Assembly: GCA_947475065.1 (NCBI GenBank)
Contig: CANJLB010000006.1
Location: 48,001-112,000 of the forward strand
Origin: Opitutia bacterium
GTDB taxonomy: Bacteria; Verrucomicrobiota; Verrucomicrobiia; Opitutales; Opitutaceae
DNA length: 64,000 bases
Direction of reading: 5' to 3'
In this document: piece by piece, positions 1 to 8,424 of the stretch
Position numbering within the stretch: the stretch's first letter is position 1
How the letters are laid out: every line of letters begins with the position of its first letter
The notes under the pieces: model-generated
Databases searched by the model: none
The model's input: the letters and a program-made list of their open reading frames with translations, nothing else
What the model was told of the DNA's origin: nothing
Made by a program: the position numbers and the translations under genes

Positions 1-165
1 GTGTGGATCGCCGTGGACCTTGTCGCCATCGCCTCCTACTGGCAGGCCGATCTCGCCTTCACAGCGTTTCTCTACGCCGTCTATCTGGCGCTGGCCTTCG
101 GCGGCTGGCGGTCGTGGCATCGGGCCATGCGGGCGCAAGGCGCGCATGTGGCCCAGGGAGCCTGA
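1..165 (+). CDS. pnuC: PnuC-family nicotinamide mononucleotide transporter, C-terminal end only
   Basis: This is the last 54 codons of a gene whose start lies before the window; it ends in TGA at 163-165. The segment reads WIAVDLVAIASYW, then a hydrophobic stretch (FTAFLYAVYLALAFGG) and a basic tail (WRSWHRAMR). The order of tryptophan-rich helix end, last transmembrane helix and short basic tail matches the C-terminus of PnuC inner-membrane permeases, which import nicotinamide riboside or related NAD precursors. The assignment rests on a short fragment. The substrate cannot be read from it, and any upstream riboswitch is outside the window. Confidence 0.7.
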   Translation: MWIAVDLVAIASYWQADLAFTAFLYAVYLALAFGGWRSWHRAMRAQGAHVAQGA

Positions 166-324
166 CCGCAGCAAAGGCCGCTTCCCAAAAACCAGTAGAT
201 CCATGGCGTGCCTGACCTGATGCCGGCCTCGCCTCGCGGCGCTGGATTCTCAGTGCTGGACACCGCCCAACGCCTGGCTTTTTCTGCCGGCCGCTCCTTT
301 CCCCCCTTTCCTCCACCGTTCCCC

Positions 325-834
325 ATGGCTGCCACCACCAAACCCATCCCCGACGGCTTCCACACCGCCACGCCCTATCTGACCGTACGCGATGCGGCGA
401 AGGCGATCGAGTTTTACCAGCGCGCTTTCGGCGCGGCCGAACGTGGGCGCCTCCCGATGCCGGACGGCAAGGTCGGCCATGCGGAGCTCATGATCGGCAA
501 TTCCATCGTGATGATGGCGGACGAGTTTCCGGATTACGGCAGCCACTCCCCGCAGACGCTCAACGGCACCACCGTCGGCCTCGCGCTCTATGTGGAAGAT
601 GTGGACGCGGCGTTCGCCCGCGCGGTGGCGGCGGGCGCGACTATCAAGGAGCCCGTGACCGACAAATTCTGGGGCGACCGCAGCGGCACCCTCATGGATC
701 CGTTCGGCCACCGGTGGATGCTGCTGACCCACCGCGAGGACGTTTCGCTGGAGGAAATGAAAAACCGGATGGCAAAAATGTTCGCCGCCGGGGCGGGGCA
801 GAAAAAGGATGCGTGCAGCGATGCAAAGCCGTGA
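325..834 (+). CDS. VOC-superfamily (PhnB/glyoxalase-like) protein
   Basis: A 169-residue protein with two beta-alpha-beta-beta-beta modules of the vicinal-oxygen-chelate fold. The N-terminal half contains YLTVRDAAKAIEFYQRAFGA, the usual opening of PhnB-type proteins. The C-terminal half has DVDAAFARAVAAGA and then WGDRSGTLMDPFGHRW, the common closing motif. Such proteins include metal-dependent lyases, dioxygenases and resistance proteins; the reaction here is unknown. The ATG at 325 is chosen because the homology begins a few residues later; an earlier in-frame start at 208 would add a proline-rich stretch that looks untranslated. It converges on purB with a 39-nt gap. Confidence 0.8.
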   Translation: MAATTKPIPDGFHTATPYLTVRDAAKAIEFYQRAFGAAERGRLPMPDGKVGHAELMIGNSIVMMADEFPDYGSHSPQTLNGTTVGLALYVEDVDAAFARAVAAGATIKEPVTDKFWGDRSGTLMDPFGHRWMLLTHREDVSLEEMKNRMAKMFAAGAGQKKDACSDAKP

Positions 835-873
835 ACGCAACCGGCGGGCGCCCAGTCATCCAGGAGCGGCTTT

Positions 874-2301
874 TCAGAGCAATTTTCCCGGCTGGTAGCT
901 CCCGGCGCCGGCAACTTTTCTCGCGAGCGGAGCGACGGTGCGTGCGAAGGTGTCGGCTTGCTGCGGGGCGGCGCCGACGAAGCGTTTGGCGTCGCGCAAC
1001 AACGCGGCTAGCTTGGCGCGCGGGAGGCCGAGGCGGGAGTCGGCGGCAAGGCGGTTGAGCAATTCCGGCTCCGCGCCGGCACGAATCGCGGCGGCGGCGG
1101 CCAGCGCGTGCTCCTTGATGGCGGCGTGCGCCGTCTCACGGCCCGCACCGGCCTTCACCGCCTCCATCAACATCGTCGTCGTGGCCAGGAAGGGCAGGTT
1201 GCGCTCGCTTTCGGCGGCGATGACCGCAGGAAACACCGTCAATTGGCTGAGCACGGTCAGGAACGTTTCCAGCAGGCCGTCAACGGCGTAGAATGCGTCG
1301 GGCAGCGCCACGCGGCGGACCACCGAACATGAGACGTCGCCCTCGTTCCACTGGTGGCCGGCGAGCGCGGCGGTCATCGTCACGTAACCTGAAAGGATGG
1401 TGGAGAAGCCGCAAATCCGCTCGCAATTGCGCGCGTTGACCTTGTGGGGCATCGCGGAGGAGCCGACCTGCCCCTTCTGGAAACCCTCGGTGAGGAGCCC
1501 CTGTCCGGCCATGAGGCGCAGCGTCGTGGCAAAGCTGGCCGCCGCCGCGCCGACCTGATGCAGCGCGCTCACCACCTCGAAATCGAGCGAGCGCGGATAG
1601 ACCTGCCCGACGGCGAAAAGCGCGTGACGGAACCCAAGGTGGCGGAGCACGCGCTGCTCAAGGCGAGCGACTTTCTTCGCATCGCCGCCGAGAAGCGTAA
1701 GCTGGTCCAGCTGGGTGCCGACCGCGCCCTTGAGGCCGCGCACGGGATAACGCGCCGTCAGCCCGTCGAGGCGGGTGAAGGCGAGCAGCAGCTCCTGCCC
1801 GAACATGGCGAAACGTTTGCCAAGCGTGGTGGGCTGGGCGGCGACGTTGTGCGTGCGGCCCGTGAGCATGAGCGCGCGATACTGCCTGGCCCGGCGGGCG
1901 AGGCCGAGAAGCGCGGCGGCGGTTTTCAGGCGCACGACGCCCAGCGCGCGGGCGACCTGGAGCTGCTCGACGTTTTCCGTCAGGTCGCGCGAGGTTAGGC
2001 CCAGGTGGATGTGCTCGCGTCCGGCGAGGGCGTTGAACTCCTCGATGCGCGCCTTCACGTCGTGGAGCGTGACGCGTTCACGGGCATCAAGGCTGGCGAG
2101 GTTGATGCGGCCCTTGGCGAGCTCGTAGTCGGCGATGGCGGCGGCGGGGATGGCGACGCCGAGGTCGCGCTGCGCCTTCATCACCGCGATCCAGTAGTCG
2201 CGCTCAAGTACGACGCGGCCGGCGGGTGACCAGATGTCACGCATGGCAGGCGAGGCATAGCGGTCGGCGAGGACGTTGGGGATGGGCGCGGGCTTGGGCA
2301 T
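874..2301 (-). CDS. purB: Adenylosuccinate lyase
   Basis: A 475-residue fumarase/aspartase-superfamily enzyme that cleaves SAICAR and adenylosuccinate in purine synthesis, releasing fumarate. The superfamily signature GSSAMPHKVNARNCE is intact. Also present are the TSRDLTENVEQ segment and GRTHNVAAQPTTLGKR, which carries the conserved catalytic-region histidine and the glutamine-proline-threonine motif. Length fits the longer PurB subgroup of about 450-480 residues. The ATG at 2301 is preferred; a TTG at 2343 would add 14 unconserved residues. Its upstream region holds a MITE-like insertion at 2368-2508, so its promoter may lie inside or beyond that element. Confidence 0.93.
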   Translation of the reverse strand: MPKPAPIPNVLADRYASPAMRDIWSPAGRVVLERDYWIAVMKAQRDLGVAIPAAAIADYELAKGRINLASLDARERVTLHDVKARIEEFNALAGREHIHLGLTSRDLTENVEQLQVARALGVVRLKTAAALLGLARRARQYRALMLTGRTHNVAAQPTTLGKRFAMFGQELLLAFTRLDGLTARYPVRGLKGAVGTQLDQLTLLGGDAKKVARLEQRVLRHLGFRHALFAVGQVYPRSLDFEVVSALHQVGAAAASFATTLRLMAGQGLLTEGFQKGQVGSSAMPHKVNARNCERICGFSTILSGYVTMTAALAGHQWNEGDVSCSVVRRVALPDAFYAVDGLLETFLTVLSQLTVFPAVIAAESERNLPFLATTTMLMEAVKAGAGRETAHAAIKEHALAAAAAIRAGAEPELLNRLAADSRLGLPRAKLAALLRDAKRFVGAAPQQADTFARTVAPLARKVAGAGSYQPGKLL

Positions 2302-2641
2302 GGCGTCCGACGAGTGAAACAGGATGGTCCGTGGGGGCGACAATCTTTTTGCCGGGTGGATAGGTGGGGGCGCATCTCAGTTTCTTGCACCTGGGTCGGC
2401 GGTCTGCTCGTAGCGCGGTCAGCCTGACCGCGTTTCCGAGCAGCACGGTCAGACTGACCGTGCTAAGGCCCGGCGCGCATGGGCGGTTGCAAGAAACGAG
2501 ATGCGCCCGATAGGTGGATTCAACGACCTTTGCCTCGGATCAATTTCCGACCGCCCCGCACTTCGATGTCTTTTCGTTGTCTTCCGACCAAGTCCAATGC
2601 TGCGGAGCAAGCCCACCGCTCATGCGCAAGGTTAACACAAG
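2302..2641. other. Intergenic region between purB and holA, holding a MITE-like insertion
   Basis: This 340-nt stretch has no convincing gene. It contains the MITE-like element (2368-2508) with its 9-bp flanking duplications. The right part, 2518-2641, shows nothing recognisable. The promoter of purB should be in this interval. Confidence 0.6.
2368..2508. mobile_element. MITE-like element with terminal inverted repeats and 9-bp target duplication
   Basis: The left end (2368-2389, GGGCGCATCTCAGTTTCTTG then CA) and the right end (2488-2508) are inverted copies of about 21 bp that differ by one indel. Directly outside them is a perfect 9-bp direct repeat, GATAGGTGG, at 2359-2367 and 2509-2517, as expected of a target site duplication. 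The 141-bp element encodes nothing. Its core contains two palindromes: CGCGGTCAG/CTGACCGCG centred at 2423 inside a CTGCTCG/CGAGCAG outer stem (2404-2443), and GCACGGTCAG/CTGACCGTGC centred at 2453. A non-autonomous relative of a DDE insertion sequence is the simplest reading; the parent family is not identified. Confidence 0.75.
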
Positions 2642-3745
2642 TCAAGCCGTGCTCAGACACCGTACCGCCACGTCACGAAGGACCGCCTCCTGCTCACGGG
2701 GGCGGGCGATAATTTCCTCGAAGGCGGCGACAAACTCCTGCTGGTTGTCAATCAGGCGGCGCAACGCGGGGAGTTTCGCGCCTCCGGCGAGCTTGCCCAG
2801 ATACCACGGGTTTTGTGTGAAAAGATGGTAGGAACTTTTTTCCGTCGCGCCAGTGAAATGCGCCGCGTAGGCCGCCTGCGCACGGGGCAGGCCGTCGAGC
2901 CCACGCAGGCCGACTCGCACGTCGCCGGCGTCGAGCAGCGCGCGTACTTGGAGGAGGAGGCGGTTGCGGTTTTGCAACGAACTGATGACGGGGCGCGCGT
3001 CACCGCCTGCGAAGAAGTGCCGTTGGAGCGCGGCGAGCGTCCAGCGCAGGTCGCCGCTGAAAAACGCCTCCGCCGCCTCAAAAAAATCGCCTTCGGCCAC
3101 ATTGGGCGTGAGCTCGCCGACCTGGGCCTCGGTGATGGTCGCACCCTCGACCGCGTAGGTGGCGAGCTTGTGCGTCTCGGCGATGAGGAGGCGCGTGTTG
3201 GTCCCAACCTTGGCCAGGAGCAACTGGAGCGCGTCGGGCTCGAACGAGACCCCGAGCGTGCGGGCCTCGGCCAGCACGACGCCGGCGAGCGCCTCGGCCG
3301 CGCCTTCGCCGTCGCCACCGATGAGCGTGCACTCGGCATTTTTCTCGCACCACTTGGGAAACGAGCGGCGGCGGTCCACCGGCGCGGCGGTGATGAGCAC
3401 GGCGGTCTCGGCGGGATTGGTCCGTTCCAGCAGCGCCTGCAAATCTTCGACCAGCTTGAGCGTGCCCTCGGCACGGCCGGTCACCGTGTCGGCGAGGAAG
3501 TTCACGTCCTTGAGCCAGACGACACGCCGTCCGCCAAACATGGGGACGGTCTGGATGCTCTCGCGGAGGCGGTTCACGGCGATCTCGACCTCGCCCATGT
3601 TGCCGGCGAACCCGCTGATGATCTCACGCGAAAACTCATCCGCACCCGCCTCGGCCACGAGCGAGTCAAACCGCTCACGCCCAAGCCGGCCGACGAGAAA
3701 GTCGTCGGCTCCGCAGACGAAGGCGAAGGGCTTGGCGGCGGGCAT
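2642..3745 (-). CDS. holA: DNA polymerase III subunit delta
   Basis: A 367-residue AAA+-like protein. Delta opens the beta sliding clamp as part of the clamp loader. Visible features are the N-terminal FVCGADDFLVGR region (family pattern of a short strand followed by an acidic loop), VVWLKDVNFLAD at the end of the first subdomain, and C-terminal family motifs such as NTRLLIAETHKLATY and FFEAAEAFFSGD, followed by QNPWYLGKLA. Delta sequences diverge strongly, so the call rests on overall pattern and length (330-370 typical). The ATG at 3745 is used because the upstream extension (to 3907) is low-complexity repeat sequence. It lies 340 nt upstream of purB on the same strand. Confidence 0.8.
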   Translation of the reverse strand: MPAAKPFAFVCGADDFLVGRLGRERFDSLVAEAGADEFSREIISGFAGNMGEVEIAVNRLRESIQTVPMFGGRRVVWLKDVNFLADTVTGRAEGTLKLVEDLQALLERTNPAETAVLITAAPVDRRRSFPKWCEKNAECTLIGGDGEGAAEALAGVVLAEARTLGVSFEPDALQLLLAKVGTNTRLLIAETHKLATYAVEGATITEAQVGELTPNVAEGDFFEAAEAFFSGDLRWTLAALQRHFFAGGDARPVISSLQNRNRLLLQVRALLDAGDVRVGLRGLDGLPRAQAAYAAHFTGATEKSSYHLFTQNPWYLGKLAGGAKLPALRRLIDNQQEFVAAFEEIIARPREQEAVLRDVAVRCLSTA

Positions 3746-3850
3746 GGAGAGGAGAAATGCGGAATGCGGATTTCGGAGCGCGGAATGGAAACCGGAAGTT
3801 GGCCGCAAAGAGGAGCAAAAGCCGCAAAAATATTCGGCGGGCGGAAGGAA
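3746..3850. repeat. Short degenerate GCGGAATG repeat tract upstream of holA
   Basis: The stretch contains tandem and near-tandem copies of ATGCGGA and GCGGAATG (around 3757-3790), followed by purine-rich CCGCAAA repeats (3800-3832). It looks like a degraded dispersed repeat. Nothing in it appears to be coding. Confidence 0.4.
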
Positions 3851-3922
3851 CAAGCGCGGAGATTTTTTAAGGGTGAAACCAGGAACCCAGGGGCCGGACT
3901 GTTCCAAGTTTTATTCCTGGCC

Positions 3923-4672
3923 TCATGGCTTCCTGCTTCGGTTGATTTTCTTCTGAGTCGCAGCGCCCCACTCGGCGACGACGGCCGGCAGGTCGCGCAG
4001 GCTTTTCAACTCGAAGAAACGGTCGGCGGCGCGCGGAGTTTCGGCGGTGCGCTCGTGCGCCCAGAGGAGATGATAGGGCACGTGCGCGCCGGCCCCGCCC
4101 AGCGCGAGCACGGGGAGAATGTCGCTCTTGAGCGAGTTGCCCACCATCAGGAAATTTTCCGGCAGGATGGCGTGGCGGCGCAGGAGATCGGCGTAGGCCG
4201 GCCCGTGTTTGTCGGCGAGGATTTCGACATGGTGAAAATGCGCGGCGAGGCCGGAGCGGGCGAGCTTGCTCTGCTGGTCGCGGAGGTCGCCCTTGGTGAT
4301 GAGCAGCAGGCGGTGCGCGCCGGCGGCGGAGAGCGCGGCCAGCGTTTCCGCCGCGCCGTCCAGGAGCTCGACCGGGTGGTCGAGCATCGCACGTCCGAGG
4401 TCGAGCAGGTGCTGGATCTCGTCGGCGGAAATCTGACGGGCGGAGAGATGGATGGCGGTCTCGATGGCGGAGAGCGTGAAGCTCTTCACCCCATAGCCAT
4501 AGGGTCCGAGGTTGCGGAGCTCGGTGGCGAGGAGCTCGCGCTCAACGGTGGCCGCGTCGTGGTAGCGCGCGAGCAGCGCGCCGAAGCGGGCGTGCATCGT
4601 GGCGAAAAGATCCTCGTTGCGCCAGAGGGTGTCGTCGGCGTCGAAACCGATGGCAAATTCGCGGGCGGGCAT
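3923..4672 (-). CDS. HAD-superfamily hydrolase
   Basis: A 249-residue haloacid-dehalogenase-type phosphatase. Motif I is IGFDADDTLW, with the nucleophile Asp11 and acid/base Asp13. Motif II is LLLITKGD, motif III includes the conserved lysine region near DKHGP, and motif IV is FLMVGNSLKSDILP. A helical cap lies between motifs I and II, placing it near the YjjG/phosphoglycolate phosphatase group. The second residue of the DxD motif is followed by another Asp (DADDT), a variant seen in many members. Substrate is unknown. The ATG at 4672 precedes motif I by ten codons. Confidence 0.85.
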   Translation of the reverse strand: MPAREFAIGFDADDTLWRNEDLFATMHARFGALLARYHDAATVERELLATELRNLGPYGYGVKSFTLSAIETAIHLSARQISADEIQHLLDLGRAMLDHPVELLDGAAETLAALSAAGAHRLLLITKGDLRDQQSKLARSGLAAHFHHVEILADKHGPAYADLLRRHAILPENFLMVGNSLKSDILPVLALGGAGAHVPYHLLWAHERTAETPRAADRFFELKSLRDLPAVVAEWGAATQKKINRSRKP

Positions 4673-4929
4673 GGGGCAAGTGGAAACGGCGGCGGCGCGG
4701 CGGGCAAGCCTGAGCCTCAGCGGGGGTCGTGCTCGGCGAGCGCACGGATGGCCTGAGGGGAATTTGGAAGACAGTGACCAGGCAGCCTGCTACAACGAGC
4801 CAAGCTGGCAAATTTGCTTTAGAAGGGCCGTTACGGGATATTAGGGCCGACAAAAACACCCGGTTGCGCTGTGCGACCGATTTGTCATCATCAAGGCCTT
4901 CCTTTCACTCCTGTCGATCTGAACGGCCC

Positions 4930-5829
4930 ATGTCTTCCCTCAAATCATTCATCCAACTCTGCGGCGTGGCGCTGCTCGTTGTGATCCCGTTGCAAGCGGC
5001 GGCGCCAGCGAAGGCGATCCCGCCCGCCGCCGAGTCCAAGGCCCAGACCGAGCTTAAGGCACTGGTCGATCGGCAGCATGCATTGCTGGCGATGGCGGAC
5101 AAGGCCACCGACGCCGCCAGCCTTGAAGATTTGCGGCCGAAATTCCAGAAGCTCGTCAATGACTACGAACAATACCTCGGGGACCACCCAACGGTTGCCG
5201 TCGGCTATGTGAGCTACGCGCTGCTGCTGGGCAAGCCGGTGCTGGGGGAACGCCGCCGGGCCGCCGCGCTGCTGCTCAAGGCCAATGACCTCGACCCTGA
5301 CCTGCCGGTTGTCAAAAATCAGCTCGGCAACTATCTCGCCGAGGAAGGCCGCCTGGTGGAGGCGGTGAACTATTTTCTCGCCGCCGTGCGGCTCGCTCCG
5401 GAGGAGCCGCTCTACCACTACCAGCTCGGCACGCTGCTCAGCGAAGGGCGCGATGATTTCCTAAAAAGCGGCGAATGGACCCGTCCGACGCTGGACCGGG
5501 CGATGCAGGACGCATTCCGGCAGGCGGCGGCGCTCGCGCCGGCACGGATCGAGTTCACCTACCGCTACGGCGAGTCGTTTTATGAAGTGGAAAACGCCGA
5601 CTGGGACACGGCACTCCAATTCTGGCGCGGCTTGGAATCGCGGGTGAAGGCGGGCGTGGAACGGCAAACGGTGTGGCTGCACGAAGCCAACGTGCTGCTC
5701 AAGCAGGGTAAAGCCGCCGAGGCTCGCAGGCAGCTCGGCGCCGTGAATGAGCCGGCCCTGCAAAAGCAGAAGGAGAAGCTCACGGCACAAATGCCGGCTG
5801 AAGGAAAGACCGAAGGGCTGAAGGACTGA
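4930..5829 (+). CDS. TPR-repeat exported protein
   Basis: A 299-residue protein with an N-terminal hydrophobic segment (FIQLCGVALLVVIPLQAAAPA), probably a cleaved signal peptide. The rest is helical with TPR-like repeats, for example PVVKNQLGNYLAEEGRLVEA and APEEPLYHYQLGTLLSEG. TPR arrays mediate protein-protein contacts; a periplasmic role is likely but unspecified. The start at 4930 puts the signal peptide at the N-terminus; an upstream in-frame start would bury it. No operon partner: its neighbours are on the opposite strand. No specific family is recognised. Confidence 0.8.
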   Translation: MSSLKSFIQLCGVALLVVIPLQAAAPAKAIPPAAESKAQTELKALVDRQHALLAMADKATDAASLEDLRPKFQKLVNDYEQYLGDHPTVAVGYVSYALLLGKPVLGERRRAAALLLKANDLDPDLPVVKNQLGNYLAEEGRLVEAVNYFLAAVRLAPEEPLYHYQLGTLLSEGRDDFLKSGEWTRPTLDRAMQDAFRQAAALAPARIEFTYRYGESFYEVENADWDTALQFWRGLESRVKAGVERQTVWLHEANVLLKQGKAAEARRQLGAVNEPALQKQKEKLTAQMPAEGKTEGLKD

Positions 5830-5879
5830 AGGGCTGCCGTGAAGCGGCGGATTCACAGCTCCGGGTATCTCCGGGAGCA

Positions 5880-7889
5880 TCATTGCCCGGAGGGCAGAGG
5901 AAAGCTGATGGTCTGGCCGGCGGGCGCCGTCGCGGCGGCCCGCGCCTGCTTGTCTGACCACACCTTGAGAATCTTCTGCGCGATCGGAGCGGCGTTGGTT
6001 CCGCCGACGAAACTTTCATTGCGACCCAACTCATCGCTCTCGACGGCCACGGCCACGGCGATCCGGGGAGCTTCCGCCGGGGCAAAGCAGATGAACCAGG
6101 CGATGTTTTTCTTCGCGCCGTGGTCGGCATATTGCGCGGTGCCGGTCTTGCCCGCGATGCGCAGACCGGGGATGTAGGAGGGCAGCTTGGGATTGGTCAC
6201 GTTGGGAGCCGTGCCGCCGGTCGTCGTGCAACCCTCCATGCCGGCGAGCAACGCGTCGCGCTGGACCCGGGTGAGGCCGGTGCGCTCGTGGTGCTGGGTG
6301 GGCGCACCGGGGTCGTGCAGGAGCGTGGGCTGGGTGAACACCTCGTCGCGAGCGAGCGAGGCGGCGAAGCAGGCCATCATGAGCGGGCTGACCTGCACAT
6401 CGCCCTGCCCGATGGACATGTTGACCGTGTCGCCGTCAAACCAAGCCCCACGCCCGGAATTTTTCTTCCACGCCGGATCGGGGATGAACGAGCGGTCCTT
6501 GAGCGCCGGCAGCTCAAGGCTTGGACGGGCGGCCAGATGGAAACGGCGGGCCTCGGCGGCGATGGCATCGGGATTGGTCAAAAGCCCCGCCTGATAAAAA
6601 TAAATGTCGCAGCTCTCGGCGATGGCCGCGCTGAGCGAAATCGCCCCATGGCTCTCATTGCCGTTGAAACAGGTTCTCCAGCTGTTGCCAATCCGGATGC
6701 GCCCGTCGCACGGCGTGTCCATCACCTGATCGGGAGTGAACGCGCCGGTGCGCAACCCGGCGATGCTGATCAGCAGCTTAAACGTGGAGCCAGGTGGATA
6801 ATAGCCGTCAAGGGCACGGTTAAAAAACGCCCCGCGCGCGTTGATGTCGTCCACGGCGGCCTGGGTGGCACGCGGGGTGAAGTCCTGCAGGTTGTAGCCC
6901 GGCGTGCTGGCGAGCACGAACACCTCCCCGGTGCGGACATCGAGGGCAACCGCCGAAGCCGACTGGTCGCCGAGGGCGGTCTCGGCGGCGGCCTGCATGT
7001 CGGCGTCGAGCGAGGTCACCAGGTCACGGCCGCGGCTCGGGGTGATTTTTACCTTCGGCGGGTTGATGCGGTAGCCGGCGGGCGTGACCCGGAAGATGGC
7101 CCCCCCTTCCCCGCCCCGGAGCTGCTGGTCGAAACGCTGCTCCAGGCCGGTGCGGCCAAACCAGTCCTTGAGCTGAAACGTGTCGAGGTTGTTGCCGGGA
7201 AAATCCTCCGGCGGCCCGGCGCTCTCGCCGGACCCGACGTAACCGAGCGTGTGGGCGGCACCCATCATCAGCGCACCGAGCGGATACTCCCGCACGCTCG
7301 AAGCAAACACCTGCATCGGTGAATTGACGGGAAGCTGTTCGACGAGCCGGGCATAGTCTTCTGGCGTCAGGTCGTTCAGGAGCAGGTAAGGCAGCAGCGG
7401 CTGCTCGGAAAAATGGCGCTGGAGCGCGGCCTGATCAAGCTGCGTGTGCCGGCCAAGGATGCCGTCGAGCGAATCAAGGCGTCGTTGAACGACGGAGGTG
7501 CGCGCGATCTGCTCAAGCTGGGCGGTCGTCGGCTGGTCTTTTCCGGCGGCCGCACGGTAATTGTCCCGGACGACCCGGTATTCGGCACGAAACTCCGCCC
7601 CCAGTTCATCGAGCGCGAGCGTGACTGCGAAACGCGGACGGCTCCCGGCCAGCAGACGGCCCTCGCGGTCGAAAATCCGTCCACGCGGTCCCGGCACAAT
7701 CACCCGGCGCAGACCCTGCCGCTGTTCGCGCTCGTAGTGCATATCCGCCTGCAGGAGCTGTTGCCGCGCCAGCCCACCCACGAGCGTGAGCAACAACACG
7801 CCCACCAGCGTGTAAAACAGCCCGATCCCGCGGTCGCTCCCGGGATGGGTCTGGACACCTTCAGGCAAAGGTTGGGCGGCGGGGCTCAT
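5880..7889 (-). CDS. mrdA: Penicillin-binding protein 2 (elongasome transpeptidase)
   Basis: A 669-residue class B PBP that cross-links peptidoglycan during lateral wall growth. It has an N-terminal membrane anchor (IGLFYTLVGVLLLTLVGGLA), the pedestal motif RGRIFDREGRLLA, the active-site serine 368 in GSTFK, an SCD motif in AESCDIYFYQ, and KTGTAQY near the C-terminus. These match the SxxK, SxN-type and KTG triads of the family; in PBP2 the middle motif is commonly SCD. It is the third gene of mreC-mreD-mrdA, four bases after the mreD stop. The ATG at 7889 fits that spacing and gives a short cytoplasmic tail. Confidence 0.95.
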   Translation of the reverse strand: MSPAAQPLPEGVQTHPGSDRGIGLFYTLVGVLLLTLVGGLARQQLLQADMHYEREQRQGLRRVIVPGPRGRIFDREGRLLAGSRPRFAVTLALDELGAEFRAEYRVVRDNYRAAAGKDQPTTAQLEQIARTSVVQRRLDSLDGILGRHTQLDQAALQRHFSEQPLLPYLLLNDLTPEDYARLVEQLPVNSPMQVFASSVREYPLGALMMGAAHTLGYVGSGESAGPPEDFPGNNLDTFQLKDWFGRTGLEQRFDQQLRGGEGGAIFRVTPAGYRINPPKVKITPSRGRDLVTSLDADMQAAAETALGDQSASAVALDVRTGEVFVLASTPGYNLQDFTPRATQAAVDDINARGAFFNRALDGYYPPGSTFKLLISIAGLRTGAFTPDQVMDTPCDGRIRIGNSWRTCFNGNESHGAISLSAAIAESCDIYFYQAGLLTNPDAIAAEARRFHLAARPSLELPALKDRSFIPDPAWKKNSGRGAWFDGDTVNMSIGQGDVQVSPLMMACFAASLARDEVFTQPTLLHDPGAPTQHHERTGLTRVQRDALLAGMEGCTTTGGTAPNVTNPKLPSYIPGLRIAGKTGTAQYADHGAKKNIAWFICFAPAEAPRIAVAVAVESDELGRNESFVGGTNAAPIAQKILKVWSDKQARAAATAPAGQTISFPLPSGQ

Positions 7890-7893
7890 ACGG

Positions 7894-8424
7894 TCAGTCA
7901 AGCCACTGCTCCTCGGCGCGCAAGCCCGCCTGCGCCAGATCCAAAAGCCGGCCTTGCAGGGCAAAAAACCATGGCGCGACCAGCGCCGTCACCCCGAGCG
8001 ACACCACAAAGTCGGCGAGCACCCGGCCCACCCCGGCACGACCGAGACCGGCGACCGCCACGGCGATCATAAATGCCAGCAGTGTCACGCCGCAGGCCAG
8101 CCCAGCGACGGCGACGCGCACGGGCGTCGCCTTGTGCGCCAGCCGCCGCCGCAGGGAAAACAGCGCGGTATGGCCCGTCAGGAGCACAAACGCCTGCGTG
8201 CCAAACGGCACCGGCGCAACGGCGTCGAGCGCCAGCCCGGCAACAAACACAGCGGTCGTGCCCGCCCCCGGTCCGGCCTGCAATGCCGCCGTCGCCACCA
8301 GCAGTCCCCCCGGCCACAGGTGCAGCTGCCAGCCCGCCAGCCCGTGGTTCGCCTGCGCGACGACGAGGCACAGGATGGCGTTGCCCAACAGCAGCGCGAA
8401 CGTCTGGCGTTGCGCGCGGCTCAT
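7894..8424 (-). CDS. mreD: Rod shape-determining protein MreD
   Basis: A 176-residue, strongly hydrophobic protein with about five membrane helices, in the position expected of MreD. Conserved features include LALDAVAPVPFGTQAFVLL, the family motif that follows the third helix (G-x-D-x3-x-PxG), and a hydrophobic C-terminus. MreD is a membrane partner of MreC, PBP2 and RodA in the elongasome. Its ATG overlaps the mreC stop codon by four bases (ATGA), which implies translational coupling. Sequence conservation in MreD is low, so context carries much of the weight. Confidence 0.88.
   Translation of the reverse strand: MSRAQRQTFALLLGNAILCLVVAQANHGLAGWQLHLWPGGLLVATAALQAGPGAGTTAVFVAGLALDAVAPVPFGTQAFVLLTGHTALFSLRRRLAHKATPVRVAVAGLACGVTLLAFMIAVAVAGLGRAGVGRVLADFVVSLGVTALVAPWFFALQGRLLDLAQAGLRAEEQWLD

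Noticed and set aside
2813..4756. A 647-codon open frame on the plus strand opposite holA and the HAD gene
   Set aside because: It is the antisense shadow of well-supported minus-strand genes in high-GC DNA, with a low-complexity repeat composition and no recognisable domain.
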